DNA of 64,000 nucleotides from Bacteroidia bacterium. GTDB lineage: Bacteria > Bacteroidota > Bacteroidia > Palsa-965. The notes below the pieces were generated by a model. It saw nothing but the letters and a program-made list of their open reading frames with translations. It was not told the DNA's origin and made no database searches. The stretch is taken from the NCBI GenBank assembly GCA_025454955.1, contig JALONL010000021.1, positions 23,749 through 87,748 of the forward strand. Reading direction: 5' to 3'. Positions 15,250 to 24,149 of this stretch are shown here, piece by piece. Each line of letters opens with the position of its first letter. Position 1 is the stretch's first letter. Position numbers and translations under genes: made by a program.

Positions 15250-16119
15250 TCAGTTTTTCGGCGGAAGCGGATCGGCTTTGGGCGAAGGTGTCACATCGCC
15301 GGGGCCTGCACCTTTTACGTATTTGATGCGACCTGTTTTTTTGCCGTTTTCGTCGAATGTGGTCCAGAAACCTTCTTTCAGGTTGTTGAGGTATTGGCCC
15401 TGCGCCTGAGGTTTTTCGTTGGGGTGGTATTCGGTCCATACGCCCACCATTTGCCCCATTTTATACATTCCCTTTACTTTCAGTTTTCCATCTTCATAAA
15501 ATTCCTTGTATTCTCCATCCATTTCATTATTTACATACTTTACCGAACTGTTTACATTCTTGTTCCGGTAGTAGGTAATCTGAAATCCGTTCAGTTGACC
15601 GTTTACATAATTGGATTCGGTGTTTACCACTCCATCGTCGAAAAACCACTTGCAGAGCCCGTTTCGCTGGCCGTTTACGTAAACCGATTCTTCCTGTTTT
15701 TTTCCGTTGGGGTAATACACGCGTTTTATTCCGGTGAGTTTTCCTTTATCAAAAAGTTCTTCCGATTTTGGTTTACCTCCCGAGAAAAATGTACGGCGTA
15801 CACCGTGGAGTGTGTCATTCATATATGTTTCCTCTCGGTACATAAAGCCCGAGCGGTCGATGCCAATGAAAAGCCCGTGTTTTTTTCCGTGCAGGTATGA
15901 TTCAATGTTGCAGATGATGAGGCTTCCCACGGGGTAAGCTTTCCAGGTGCCTTCGCGCAGGCCGTCGATATAATTTCCGTGCCAGTCGCTGGCGGCAATG
16001 CGTTCTATCCAGAAGCCCTGTTTGCGGCCTTTCGGATCGGTGTAGTTGGTGTCGTTGGCGGCGGCGTGTGCGGCAGCGGTGGTGAAGAGCAGAACGAGGA
16101 AAAAGAAAAACCGTTTCAT
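15250..16119 (-). CDS. Secreted MORN-repeat (YwqK-like) protein
   Basis: A 289-residue protein with a signal peptide (MKRFFFFLVLLFTTAAAHA). It is followed by about nine MORN-type repeats of ~23 residues, for example YPNGKKQEESVYVNGQRNG, YYRNKNVNSSVKYVNNEMDG and FYEDGKLKVKGMYKMGQ. Databases often label such proteins YwqK-family antitoxins, but there is no partner toxin here and the signal peptide argues for a periplasmic or surface role. MORN repeats form elongated beta-sheets; the ligand is unknown. It ends KADPLPPKN without a T9SS sorting domain. The start at 16119 gives the signal peptide; an upstream in-frame ATG at 16158 would bury it. Confidence 0.75.
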   Translation of the reverse strand: MKRFFFFLVLLFTTAAAHAAANDTNYTDPKGRKQGFWIERIAASDWHGNYIDGLREGTWKAYPVGSLIICNIESYLHGKKHGLFIGIDRSGFMYREETYMNDTLHGVRRTFFSGGKPKSEELFDKGKLTGIKRVYYPNGKKQEESVYVNGQRNGLCKWFFDDGVVNTESNYVNGQLNGFQITYYRNKNVNSSVKYVNNEMDGEYKEFYEDGKLKVKGMYKMGQMVGVWTEYHPNEKPQAQGQYLNNLKEGFWTTFDENGKKTGRIKYVKGAGPGDVTPSPKADPLPPKN

Positions 16120-16165
16120 AAGTGATGGATGTGATTTACCGGAATTGAAGTTACGCAAACTGTGG

Positions 16166-17185
16166 TTACCAGCGCACTACCAGTTTACCGGCAGTTTGCC
16201 GGCTTCCAAGTGCTTCGTGGGCTTCGGCGAGGTCCTGGGCCGCATATTCGCCGCCCTGCACTACTTGTATTTTTTGTTGTGTGTAAAGATCGAGCATGGC
16301 GTTCATTCCTTCCTGCAATATGCCGGGATTTTTTTCGGCAATTCGCAGCATGTTCAACCCGCTCACGGTTTGCGATTTCATGAGCCATTGTACGGGGTTG
16401 TGGAAGCCGAAACCAAATACCAATTGCAAGGTGGCCAGCGGGCCTTTGCGATCCAATCGTTCGGCTGCTCCGTAGCCCACAATGCGTCCGCCGGGAGCCA
16501 GCAGGCCGAGCGCGGTTTTAAATGCTTTTCCGCCGAGGTTGTCGAATACCACATCCAGCCCTTTGCTGCCGCGAATTTTTTTTACGGCATCGGCAAATTT
16601 TTCGCGGCGGTAGTTGATGGGAAAATCGACACCGAGTTTGCGCAGCAGTTCGAGTTTGGTTTCGCTGCCGGCGGTGCCGTACACCACGCAGCCGTGCATT
16701 TTGGCCAGTTGCACCAGCAGCGAACCCACACCACCTGCGGCGGCCTGCACCAATACATGTTCGCCTTTGCGCAGCCTGAGCAACTGTGTGGCCGCAAACC
16801 ATGCCGTGCAGCCCTGCGTGGCCAATGCGCAGGCATCGGTGGCGGGCATGTTTTCGGGAATGGCAATTACGCTGCGTGCCTCAGTGTTTACATGCGTGGC
16901 ATATCCGCCAAAGCGTGTAAAAGCCAGCACGCGTGTGCCCACGGGCGGAGCATCGGCGCCGGAGCCCACGGCTGCAATGCGGCCTGTAACTTCGTAGCCC
17001 AGCACGGCAGGCAGCGGCGGTGCTTCGCGGTAGAGTCCGTAACGCGCCATTACATCGGCAAAGTTGAGTCCGAATGATTCGGTGGCAATTTGCACCTCGC
17101 CTGGCGCCGGTGCCGCAAGTTTTAACGTGCGCCGTTCAAACGCCTGGGCTGCTGCGCCGTATTTTACAAGGTAAAATGCTTCCAT
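16166..17185 (-). CDS. Zinc-independent quinone oxidoreductase-like alcohol dehydrogenase (VAT-1-like MDR family)
   Basis: A 339-residue medium-chain dehydrogenase/reductase. The N-terminal GroES-like fold shows ESFGLNFADVMARYGLY and PAVLGYEVTGRIAAVG. The Rossmann domain carries the NADPH-binding motif AAAGGVGSLLVQLAK and DVVFDNLGGKAF. The zinc-ligand cysteines of true alcohol dehydrogenases are absent, as expected for quinone oxidoreductase and VAT-1-like enzymes. It probably reduces quinones or alpha,beta-unsaturated carbonyls with NADPH; the substrate is not predictable. It starts 3 bases after the stop of the upstream membrane-protein gene and is the last gene of a four-gene cluster running from corA. 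Confidence 0.88.
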   Translation of the reverse strand: MEAFYLVKYGAAAQAFERRTLKLAAPAPGEVQIATESFGLNFADVMARYGLYREAPPLPAVLGYEVTGRIAAVGSGADAPPVGTRVLAFTRFGGYATHVNTEARSVIAIPENMPATDACALATQGCTAWFAATQLLRLRKGEHVLVQAAAGGVGSLLVQLAKMHGCVVYGTAGSETKLELLRKLGVDFPINYRREKFADAVKKIRGSKGLDVVFDNLGGKAFKTALGLLAPGGRIVGYGAAERLDRKGPLATLQLVFGFGFHNPVQWLMKSQTVSGLNMLRIAEKNPGILQEGMNAMLDLYTQQKIQVVQGGEYAAQDLAEAHEALGSRQTAGKLVVRW

Positions 17186-17188
17186 AAT

Positions 17189-17650
17189 TTAGTAGCGAAA
17201 GCCGAGATGCAATTCGGAAAACATTCTGTCGCGCGTGGGAAACAGTGTGCAGAAAAACAGAAATGCCACACCGGCCGGTATAAACAACGAAGGCTGAAAA
17301 TCGAGATAGGCTCCGGCAAGGCAAACAATTACAGCCGCCTCATGCAAGGCCCAGCGCACCACACACACCGAGCGATAACCGGCATATAACTTTGCATCGT
17401 CTTTCTCGGCACGCAGCCGGGTAAGCATTTTGCGGGGCACAAACGCACCGGTGGCCAACATAACCGCACTTATTAACGGAAGGATGATCGAATACTTTCC
17501 GTCGAACGAAAACGGTTTTACCAATTCCGGACTTGAGTAAAGCAGAAATCCCACCACGCCAAAAAACATGACCTGCCCCATGAGCATTGCGCCAAACAAC
17601 ACTTTGAGCTGTTTCACCAAAGAATCGGAAGGAAGCGGATCAACGCGCAT
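17189..17650 (-). CDS. Small four-helix membrane protein of unknown function
   Basis: A 153-residue protein with about four hydrophobic helices: VLFGAMLMGQVMFFGVVGFLL, YSIILPLISAVMLATGAFV, WALHEAAVIVCLAGAYL and LFIPAGVAFLFFCTLF. No catalytic motif is visible and I do not recognise the family beyond resemblance to small conserved Bacteroidota membrane proteins. Its start overlaps the end of the upstream YiiX-like gene by 11 bases and its end is 3 bases from the next gene, so it is almost certainly translated as part of that operon. Confidence 0.75.
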   Translation of the reverse strand: MRVDPLPSDSLVKQLKVLFGAMLMGQVMFFGVVGFLLYSSPELVKPFSFDGKYSIILPLISAVMLATGAFVPRKMLTRLRAEKDDAKLYAGYRSVCVVRWALHEAAVIVCLAGAYLDFQPSLFIPAGVAFLFFCTLFPTRDRMFSELHLGFRY

Positions 17651-18401
17651 AAATCTGCTTGAGTTGTTTGGACTGAACTATATCAGGAATGGTCACGGCT
17701 GTTTCGGTGAGCGGAATGTTTTTGCCGTATTTTTTGGCAATGAGTGGTTTCAGCGCCTCGCCGTCGAGCTTCAGATCTTTGAGCGTGCGGGTGGGGCAGA
17801 GCGAAATGTTAAGACCGGTGCTATATACTTTCCACACCAATTCGGCGCTGTACAGTTCATCGTCGGCCCAACCGAAATACAAATCGGCCGGTTTGTTTTT
17901 AAATGGTTTGCAGGCGGCGCGGAGTTGCTTGGTAGTTTTGGGCACGAGAATATTTTCTCCGTCTTTCAGGCGGTACAATGCCACTTTATTCCCGCGTCCG
18001 GCCGAAATCCATTCGGGCAGGGGCGTGAGGCGTACTTTTCCGGTGGCATCCATTACCACCATTGCCCCGTCGGCTTCGCGCCTGAAAATGATGCCGATGT
18101 TTGACCATTCCGATTGCATGGCATCGCGCATGATATTGCCGTTTATGTTTTGAATATCCTGCACAATAATATCTCCCTCCATCAGATCAGGCAATCCGTT
18201 GAGCACATCGGCCACTGCTTTCTGGTTGCGCTGCGAGGTGTCAATTGCAAAAGGATTTGCCTTAGTGGAAGGCGTGTCTGCTGCCGTTGAATTTACGGTA
18301 GTCTGGCCAGCCGTATCAACCGGTTGCTGTGTGGGATTTCGTTTCGGATTATCGCAGGCAGCCAGCAAAAGCAGCAGCAGCGGAAAATATTTTAAAGCCA
18401 T
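17640..18401 (-). CDS. YiiX-like permuted NlpC/P60 lipoprotein lacking the catalytic Cys and His
   Basis: A 253-residue predicted lipoprotein (signal ending LLLAAC, lipidated C16). Residues ~70-250 follow the YiiX/DUF830 permuted papain-like fold: GDIIVQDI, SNIGIIFRR, LTPLPEWISAGRG, YFGWADDELYSAELVWKVY, and a YGKNIPL...IPDI tail. In active YiiX relatives the catalytic histidine sits in SHVG- and the cysteine in YCSELVW-type motifs. Here those positions are N101 and S185. If the alignment is right, the protein is a pseudoenzyme or uses a changed mechanism. It overlaps corA upstream (10 bases) and the membrane-protein gene downstream (11 bases). The family call rests on motif memory. Confidence 0.7.
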   Translation of the reverse strand: MALKYFPLLLLLLAACDNPKRNPTQQPVDTAGQTTVNSTAADTPSTKANPFAIDTSQRNQKAVADVLNGLPDLMEGDIIVQDIQNINGNIMRDAMQSEWSNIGIIFRREADGAMVVMDATGKVRLTPLPEWISAGRGNKVALYRLKDGENILVPKTTKQLRAACKPFKNKPADLYFGWADDELYSAELVWKVYSTGLNISLCPTRTLKDLKLDGEALKPLIAKKYGKNIPLTETAVTIPDIVQSKQLKQIYAR

Positions 18402-19465
18402 TTTCTTCGTCTGAAATAGTAAAGCAAACCGGCCACCAGCACCAGCATGGCGCCGCACAATTCCCAGAAACCAAGCGGGTTGTTTTTTCCGGGCAGCACT
18501 TCGAAATTCATTCCATACACACCGGTAAGGAAAGTGAGCGGAACAAAAATGGTAGTGATAATGGTGAGTGTTTTCATTACCTCGTTCATGCGGTTGCTTA
18601 CGCTGGAGAGGTAAAGATCCATCATGCCCGAAAGCAGGTCGCGGTAGGTTTCCACGGTATCAATTACGCGTATGGCGTGGTCGTGTGCATCGCGCAGGTA
18701 GATATAGGTGTTTTCGGATAAGAGCGAAGACTCGGTGCGTTGCATGAGGCTCAGCAGTTCGCGCATGGGCCATACGGCTTTGCGTATGTGTACCATTTGC
18801 CGCTTTAAGGTGTGCAGCGCGTTGAGTGTGGCAGGACGCGGATTCTGAAGCATGATGTCTTCGAGATGCTCCACATCGTCGCCAATTTCTTCGAGAATAT
18901 CGAAATACGAATCCACCACGGCATCAATAAGCGCGTAGCAGAGATAATCGGCAGCGCATTTGCGCACACGGCCTTTGCCTTGTCTTATGCGTGTGCGGAT
19001 AATATCAAACACATCGCCGCTTTCGGCTTCCTGAAAGGAAAGTACGGTGTTGTTGTTGAGCAGGAGTATGGTGAGCTGTTCGGTAATGAACCGGTCTTCG
19101 TCGGTTTTTGCGTGATCGTCGTGTGTGTAAATCATTTTCATGATGCACACGGCGTAGTTGTCGTAATCTTCGTATTTGGCGCGCTGGTTGGTGTTTACAA
19201 TATCTTCCTGCGTGAGCGGGTGAATGTTGAACCGGTTGCAGATTTCTTCCACCAATGCGGTGTCGTGAACGCCGTCCACATTAATCCAGCGCACCATGCC
19301 TTCGTGCGAGCTGAGAATACAGTCGGAGAAGTTGACGAAAGATTCTTCGTGTACTTCTTTTTCGTTGTATTCGATGAGCGAAATGCGCACGGCTTTGCTG
19401 GCCTCGCGGCCCACATAGAGCAATGTGCCGGGCGGCGCGCCCGATTTTTCGGAGAGTTGCATCAT
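18392..19465 (-). CDS. corA: CorA-family magnesium/cobalt transporter
   Basis: A 357-residue inner-membrane divalent-cation channel. The large cytoplasmic N-terminal domain contains the family landmarks WINVDGVHD and QEDIVNTNQRAKYEDY. A long helix follows (residues ~200-290). Two C-terminal transmembrane helices flank the pore signature YGMNFEVLPG. It ends with the basic tail YYFRRRKWL. It pentamerises and admits Mg2+ in homologues. The gene is first in a minus-strand cluster with overlapping or nearly touching genes (corA, YiiX-like, membrane protein, quinone oxidoreductase). Whether the cluster genes share a function is unclear. Confidence 0.95.
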   Translation of the reverse strand: MMQLSEKSGAPPGTLLYVGREASKAVRISLIEYNEKEVHEESFVNFSDCILSSHEGMVRWINVDGVHDTALVEEICNRFNIHPLTQEDIVNTNQRAKYEDYDNYAVCIMKMIYTHDDHAKTDEDRFITEQLTILLLNNNTVLSFQEAESGDVFDIIRTRIRQGKGRVRKCAADYLCYALIDAVVDSYFDILEEIGDDVEHLEDIMLQNPRPATLNALHTLKRQMVHIRKAVWPMRELLSLMQRTESSLLSENTYIYLRDAHDHAIRVIDTVETYRDLLSGMMDLYLSSVSNRMNEVMKTLTIITTIFVPLTFLTGVYGMNFEVLPGKNNPLGFWELCGAMLVLVAGLLYYFRRRKWL

Positions 19466-19522
19466 CCGTTCAGTGAGAAGGTGGTTTTACGAATATACGA
19501 AGCCGGGAGGTATGCGCGGCTT

Positions 19523-20227
19523 CTATTCGTCAGTTTCATTGTCGGTATCTTCGTGGCCGGTGTTTCCGCCCACCACAATTACAATTTCGCCTTTTACGGT
19601 TTTGCTTTCAAAGTGTGCTTTGGCTTCGGCCAGTGTGCCGCGGAAAGTTTCTTCGTGCAGTTTGGTGAGTTCGCGGCACACGGCGGTGGGGCGTGTGGGG
19701 CCGAGGTGTTCGGCCAGTTCGGCGAGGGCTTTCACTAAGCGGAAAGGCGATTCGTACAGCACGAGTGTGCGGGTTTCGCCGGCCAATGCACGGAGGCGGG
19801 TTTGACGGCCTTTTTTCTGCGGCAGAAAGCCCACAAACACAAACTGATCGCATGGCAGGCCCGATTGCACCAGTGCAGGCACAAATGCCGTGGGCCCGGG
19901 CAGACACTCCACATGCACACCTGCCCGCACACAGGCGCGAACCAGCAGGAAGCCGGGGTCGGAAATGCCGGGTGTGCCTGCATCGGTAATGAGTGCCACG
20001 GTTTGGCCGGCTTCGATGCGGGCGGCAATGTCTTCTACGGTGCGGTGTTCGTTGTGCTGGTGGTGCGCCTGCAACGGACGACGAATATCATAATGCTGCA
20101 GTAATTTCGATGAAGTGCGTGTGTCTTCGCACAAAATCAGATCGGCCTCTTTGAGCACACGAATGGCGCGGAGAGTAATGTCTTCGAGATTGCCTACGGG
20201 CGTGGGAACCAGATAAAGTGCTGACAT
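19523..20227 (-). CDS. rsmI: 16S rRNA (cytidine-1402-2'-O)-methyltransferase
   Basis: A 234-residue tetrapyrrole-methylase-fold enzyme. It uses S-adenosylmethionine to add the 2'-O-methyl group of the doubly modified C1402 in the ribosomal decoding centre. Diagnostic motifs are YLVPTPVGNLEDITLRA at the N-terminus, CEDTRTSSKLL, ALITDAGTPGISDPGFLLV (SAM-binding loop) and GPTAFVPALVQSGLP. It is slightly shorter than the E. coli protein and ends in an acidic tail. A -7 element TATATTTGC lies 18 bases before its ATG. It is followed downstream by corA after 57 bases. Confidence 0.94.
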   Translation of the reverse strand: MSALYLVPTPVGNLEDITLRAIRVLKEADLILCEDTRTSSKLLQHYDIRRPLQAHHQHNEHRTVEDIAARIEAGQTVALITDAGTPGISDPGFLLVRACVRAGVHVECLPGPTAFVPALVQSGLPCDQFVFVGFLPQKKGRQTRLRALAGETRTLVLYESPFRLVKALAELAEHLGPTRPTAVCRELTKLHEETFRGTLAEAKAHFESKTVKGEIVIVVGGNTGHEDTDNETDE

Positions 20228-20245
20228 GGCGGCGGCGTTGCTCGG

Positions 20246-20254
20246 GCAAATATA
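20246..20254 (-). promoter_or_regulatory. Promoter -7 element of rsmI
   Basis: The minus strand reads TATATTTGC, 18 bases before the rsmI ATG. Confidence 0.6.
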
Positions 20255-20270
20255 CCGCTTTGCGCGGTGT

Positions 20271-21041
20271 TCAGCGTTTTATGAAGCTGATGCGGTTCAT
20301 GAGGTCGTCGATGCGGTCGGGCGAAACAGACACCTGCATGCCGTTTTTCATAAGCAGGTAGCCGCCGTCGGATTTTACGTACTCGGCAATGTGCTGGATG
20401 TTTACGATGTACGATTTATGGCAGCGGTAAAACGGCGAATTGGGCTCGAACCCGTCTTCGAAATTTTTCAGTGTGCGGCTTACCACCAGCTGTGCCTCGT
20501 CGGTGAAATAAATTTCGGTGTACGAACTGTCGGCTTTGAGGCACACAATGCTTTGCGGATCGATAAACTTGATGGCATTTCCGCTGGGCACGGCAATTCG
20601 GCCGGGGCTTTGCGGTGCAAGGTTTTCGCGCAGGGCCGAATACTCGACCATTCGTGTGGCGTTTTCGCGCGTTTTGCGCAGGAAACGGTCAACCGACTCG
20701 CGCAGTTCGGTGGTGGAAATGGGTTTAAGCAAATAGTCGATGGCCGAAAGCTTAAATGCCCTTATGGCATAATTGTTATAGGCCGTGGTGAAGATAATTT
20801 CAAACCCTATTTCATCGTCGTTGAAGAAGTCGAGCAGCTCAAGTCCACTGTGTCCCGGCATTTCTATGTCGAGAAAAATAAGTTTGGGTTGCAACCGTCT
20901 TATGGCTTTTACCCCATTGGGAAGGTCTTCGGTTTCGGCCACAATTTCTATTTCGGGAGCTACTTCGCCCAGCAGCCCGCGAAGCAGTGAACGTGCGCGT
21001 ACTTCATCGTCGATAATTATTGCTGAATATTTTTCTGACAT
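20271..21041 (-). CDS. LytTR-family response regulator (system 1)
   Basis: A 256-residue two-component response regulator. The receiver domain carries the acidic pocket IIIDDEVRARSLL and the phospho-acceptor aspartate in LIFLDIEMPGHSGLEL, with the conserved lysine in LLKPISTTEL. The C-terminal LytTR DNA-binding domain reads RIAVPSGNAIKFI, IVCLKADSSYTEIYF and FYRCHKSYIVNI. The ATG at 21041 lies 12 bases after the stop of its kinase gene, so the pair is one operon. A TTG overlapping the kinase stop is possible but less likely. Targets are unknown. The nearest secreted gene is the divergent glycine-rich T9SS cargo at 24150. Confidence 0.92.
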   Translation of the reverse strand: MSEKYSAIIIDDEVRARSLLRGLLGEVAPEIEIVAETEDLPNGVKAIRRLQPKLIFLDIEMPGHSGLELLDFFNDDEIGFEIIFTTAYNNYAIRAFKLSAIDYLLKPISTTELRESVDRFLRKTRENATRMVEYSALRENLAPQSPGRIAVPSGNAIKFIDPQSIVCLKADSSYTEIYFTDEAQLVVSRTLKNFEDGFEPNSPFYRCHKSYIVNIQHIAEYVKSDGGYLLMKNGMQVSVSPDRIDDLMNRISFIKR

Positions 21042-21052
21042 GTGTATGTGGT

Positions 21053-23926
21053 TCAAATGGGAATGGTGATGGTAACGGTTGTACCCGAAGGATGGCCGTG
21101 ATCGTCCGTCTTATCAACATATTCCACCCCTAATTTATTGGTGCGGCCTTTGTTGAGGAGTTCGAGGCGTTTCTGGTTGGCTTCGCTCGAAAACGACTCG
21201 TGGTGTTCGCTGCGGATGCGGTTGAGTTCCATGGAGCGCTTGCGGCCAATGCCATTGTCGTTTATCTCTACAATGAGCAATTGCTGCTCGCGCGAGAAAC
21301 GCAGCGTAAGTTTCTTTTTTCCTTTCTTATGCAAAAGCCCGTGTTTCACGGCATTTTCCACGTAAGGCTGCAAAAGCATGGGCGGAATACGGATAAGTTC
21401 TTTGTCCACATTTTCGTCGAACTTCAGTTCAAAACTGAAATCTTCGGTAAACCTGGCTTTTTCCAGCTCCAGATAAAGTTGCAGTGCATCGGTTTCCTCG
21501 CTCAGCGTCACCACATCGCGCCCCGACATTTCGAGCACCATGCGGGTGAGTTTCGAAAATTTCGAGAGGTAGTTTCCCGCATTCTGCCTGTCGTTTTCGA
21601 ATATATACGACTGAATGGTGTTGAGCGCATTGAAAAAGAAATGCGGATTCATCTGCGAGCGAATGGCGGTGAGCACCGAACGGTCGAAATTGCGTTCGAG
21701 TTCGAGGCGTTCGGTTATTTCGCGGTTTTTCTTTTCCTGCGCCTTCAGTAAATATCGGTAGCCAAAGAAAATCAACAGAATACCAATAACTGACGCCACA
21801 ATATAGGTTACCGGATGCTGCCACCATTTGGGCGCAATCTTAAACCGGATGGTGCTGATGGTGGGGCCGTTTTCGTTTCCGTACCTGAACTCAAGAATAT
21901 ACACACCCGAGGCCAGACCGGCCAGTTTCAATATTCTGCTGCCCGGATCGCATTTCACCCATTCGCGGTTGTTGAGGCGGTAATATAATTCGGTGATGGA
22001 AACCGGGCTGTATGAAAGAATGGAGTAGCTAATATCAATTTCCTGCTGATCGCTGCCCAGTTCCATCAACTGTTTGGTGTTGGTGCGGATACCGTTTGCA
22101 AAAATGGAATTTATGATAAAGGGCGGGTTCGATACTTCGGTTATTCCGGGAGTATATTTCAGCATCAGCAACCCTTCGGGAGTGGCCAGCATAATTTTTG
22201 ACTGGTAATACTCCACATCGAAAATATCCGATGCATTGGTTTTTATTATCGTAGTGCCTTTTCCGTATTTGTTTACATCAAGAATAATGAGCGTACCGGC
22301 GCGCACCATAATGAGAATACTTCCGAAACTGTATAGCTGCTCAATTTGTCCGGGCACCTGAAACCGTCCGCTGAGTTTTTCCATTTTCAGGTTGGAGCCA
22401 ATACAAATAAGGTCGCCGTTTACGGTTAATCCGTAAAGCATATTTTTAATTGCCCGTATTTTCCGGCACACAATAGATTCGTTATTGTGCTTAACCTCGC
22501 GCATGCCCGCAGGAGTAATCTGAAATATTCCCTGATTGGTGGCAATCCATGCCTGTTGGCGGTTTTCCGTTACCGCCACATCGCGCCCGCGCAAATTGCC
22601 GGTCATTCGGGTTACTTCATAGGAGCCTTCTTTCGTAGTCGGGTATTTTCCAAAACAATAATCCCAAATCGGGTCGGGTTCATTGCCAATTCTCATCATT
22701 CCATTGAATCCCGAACCGGCATACACCGCATACGATTTACTGAGCGATGCAATTCCTTTTATTGCCGCATCTCTTGTAATCACTGGTTTGCCGTTTCTCA
22801 GCGCAAGAAAGCCCTGAGAGTGGGTATAAAAAATCAATCCCGAAGCAGTGTCGCATTTAAGCATATATATCGCCTGCGCATTCATTACCGGCATGGGTTG
22901 TACATTACCCAAAGGCGGCAGAGGCATAAACACACCGCCACCCGAACGAATTGCGCAGTAAAGCGTATCGTGCATGATTTCCATTTGCACGGGCACATTG
23001 TCTTTGAGCAGGAGTTGCTGGTCAAAATCATGTACCAGCAGCATGGCATTGTCTTTAGAACCGAACCAGTAATTGTTTTGCCTGTCTTTCATCATACAGG
23101 TCATCAGTTCTTTTTGAAACAAAGGCTGGTCTTTGTTTATCGGAGTACCGTCGGCGGTATAAATGAAAATTCCCTGATCGGTAAAAAACCAGAACCTGTT
23201 ATCGCAAAACTCTTCCGAATGAATAAAACTCTGCGGCAATTCAAAAGCCTCTTCAAAAAATTTACCATTGAACCGGTATGCTTTCTTGGGCCCGGTAATG
23301 CGTGGCAGCAGCAATAAATCGCCATTGGGCGAACTTACTATGGAACCTGCTTTGGGGCTTACGGGCAGCGGATATGTTGTTAACTCACCTTCGGGACTAA
23401 CAACATACAGCGAATCGGCAATCAGGCAAAGATTATCGAAGTACTGAGTGGAATTTACAAGAAACTGAAATTTCAGCCTGACACTTTTTTTTATTTCCAG
23501 TGTTTTTAGATCATATACGTCCACACCATTGTTTGCCGGAACAATAATTGAGTTTTTGGTCAGTGCATATTCCAGACTGCCTGCGGGCTGACGTTGTTTG
23601 GGAAGGGTAAACAGCGAATCGTTTTGCACATAATGCAGCCAGCCGTCGAATGTAGTGTACCAGATACGTCCGTACTGATCTTCCCGCAGGCATGAGCCTG
23701 CAGGCGGGCGTTGCAGGCTAAGCGGGTAGGTTTGAAACACAAAACCGTCGTACCGGCAAAGCCCTGCTCCGGTGCCCATCCAGATAAAACCTTTGCTGTC
23801 CTGAAGTATGGAATAAATTTCGTTGGAAGGCAAACCATTCCGTTTGGTAATGGGAATACCATAGGGATCCTGTGCCGGGAGCAGCGACACACACAGCAAC
23901 GCAATGATGCACAGGACAGCCTTCAT
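21053..23926 (-). CDS. Two-component-propeller sensor histidine kinase, LytS type (system 1)
   Basis: A 957-residue sensor. A signal peptide (MKAVLCIIALLCVSLLPAQ) is followed by a large periplasmic region of two-component propeller repeats (for example GFIWMGTGAGLCRYDG), then a Y_Y_Y domain. One transmembrane helix follows (VTYIVASVIGILLIFFGYRYLL). The cytoplasmic His_kinase domain has the H-box RSQMNPHFFFNALNTIQSY with phospho-acceptor His, and the ATP-binding motifs NAVKHGLL and NDNGIGRKRSMEL. Such sensors resemble the periplasmic half of hybrid glycan sensors. The ligand here is unknown. The -7 element TATCTTTAC ends 4 bases before the ATG, so the message is nearly leaderless. It is co-transcribed with the LytTR regulator. 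Confidence 0.92.
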   Translation of the reverse strand: MKAVLCIIALLCVSLLPAQDPYGIPITKRNGLPSNEIYSILQDSKGFIWMGTGAGLCRYDGFVFQTYPLSLQRPPAGSCLREDQYGRIWYTTFDGWLHYVQNDSLFTLPKQRQPAGSLEYALTKNSIIVPANNGVDVYDLKTLEIKKSVRLKFQFLVNSTQYFDNLCLIADSLYVVSPEGELTTYPLPVSPKAGSIVSSPNGDLLLLPRITGPKKAYRFNGKFFEEAFELPQSFIHSEEFCDNRFWFFTDQGIFIYTADGTPINKDQPLFQKELMTCMMKDRQNNYWFGSKDNAMLLVHDFDQQLLLKDNVPVQMEIMHDTLYCAIRSGGGVFMPLPPLGNVQPMPVMNAQAIYMLKCDTASGLIFYTHSQGFLALRNGKPVITRDAAIKGIASLSKSYAVYAGSGFNGMMRIGNEPDPIWDYCFGKYPTTKEGSYEVTRMTGNLRGRDVAVTENRQQAWIATNQGIFQITPAGMREVKHNNESIVCRKIRAIKNMLYGLTVNGDLICIGSNLKMEKLSGRFQVPGQIEQLYSFGSILIMVRAGTLIILDVNKYGKGTTIIKTNASDIFDVEYYQSKIMLATPEGLLMLKYTPGITEVSNPPFIINSIFANGIRTNTKQLMELGSDQQEIDISYSILSYSPVSITELYYRLNNREWVKCDPGSRILKLAGLASGVYILEFRYGNENGPTISTIRFKIAPKWWQHPVTYIVASVIGILLIFFGYRYLLKAQEKKNREITERLELERNFDRSVLTAIRSQMNPHFFFNALNTIQSYIFENDRQNAGNYLSKFSKLTRMVLEMSGRDVVTLSEETDALQLYLELEKARFTEDFSFELKFDENVDKELIRIPPMLLQPYVENAVKHGLLHKKGKKKLTLRFSREQQLLIVEINDNGIGRKRSMELNRIRSEHHESFSSEANQKRLELLNKGRTNKLGVEYVDKTDDHGHPSGTTVTITIPI

Positions 23927-23930
23927 GCGC

Positions 23931-23939
23931 GTAAAGATA
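23931..23939 (-). promoter_or_regulatory. Promoter -7 element of the system 1 kinase operon
   Basis: The minus strand reads TATCTTTAC, 4 bases before the ATG. Confidence 0.65.
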
Positions 23940-24149
23940 AAATTGCCTGCGGGCTTTCGCAGTGCGGGTTAGTAAAAACCGGTTCTCAACGTGTAAATGA
24001 ACCATTGCGGCGTATATGGGCTGTATTGCCGTTCCCGGAGTATTCACGGAAAATGTATTTTAACTTACCCGAAACGGTCTTTTGTTAACCGGTGTTGCCA
24101 AATTTAGTTTTGGATATTAATATTGCGCCCGATTTCTCCTTAAACCAAT

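Noticed and set aside
15250..16119. Antitoxin of a toxin-antitoxin pair (common database label for YwqK-like proteins)
   Set aside because: It has a signal peptide and MORN repeats, and no adjacent toxin; a secreted structural role fits better.
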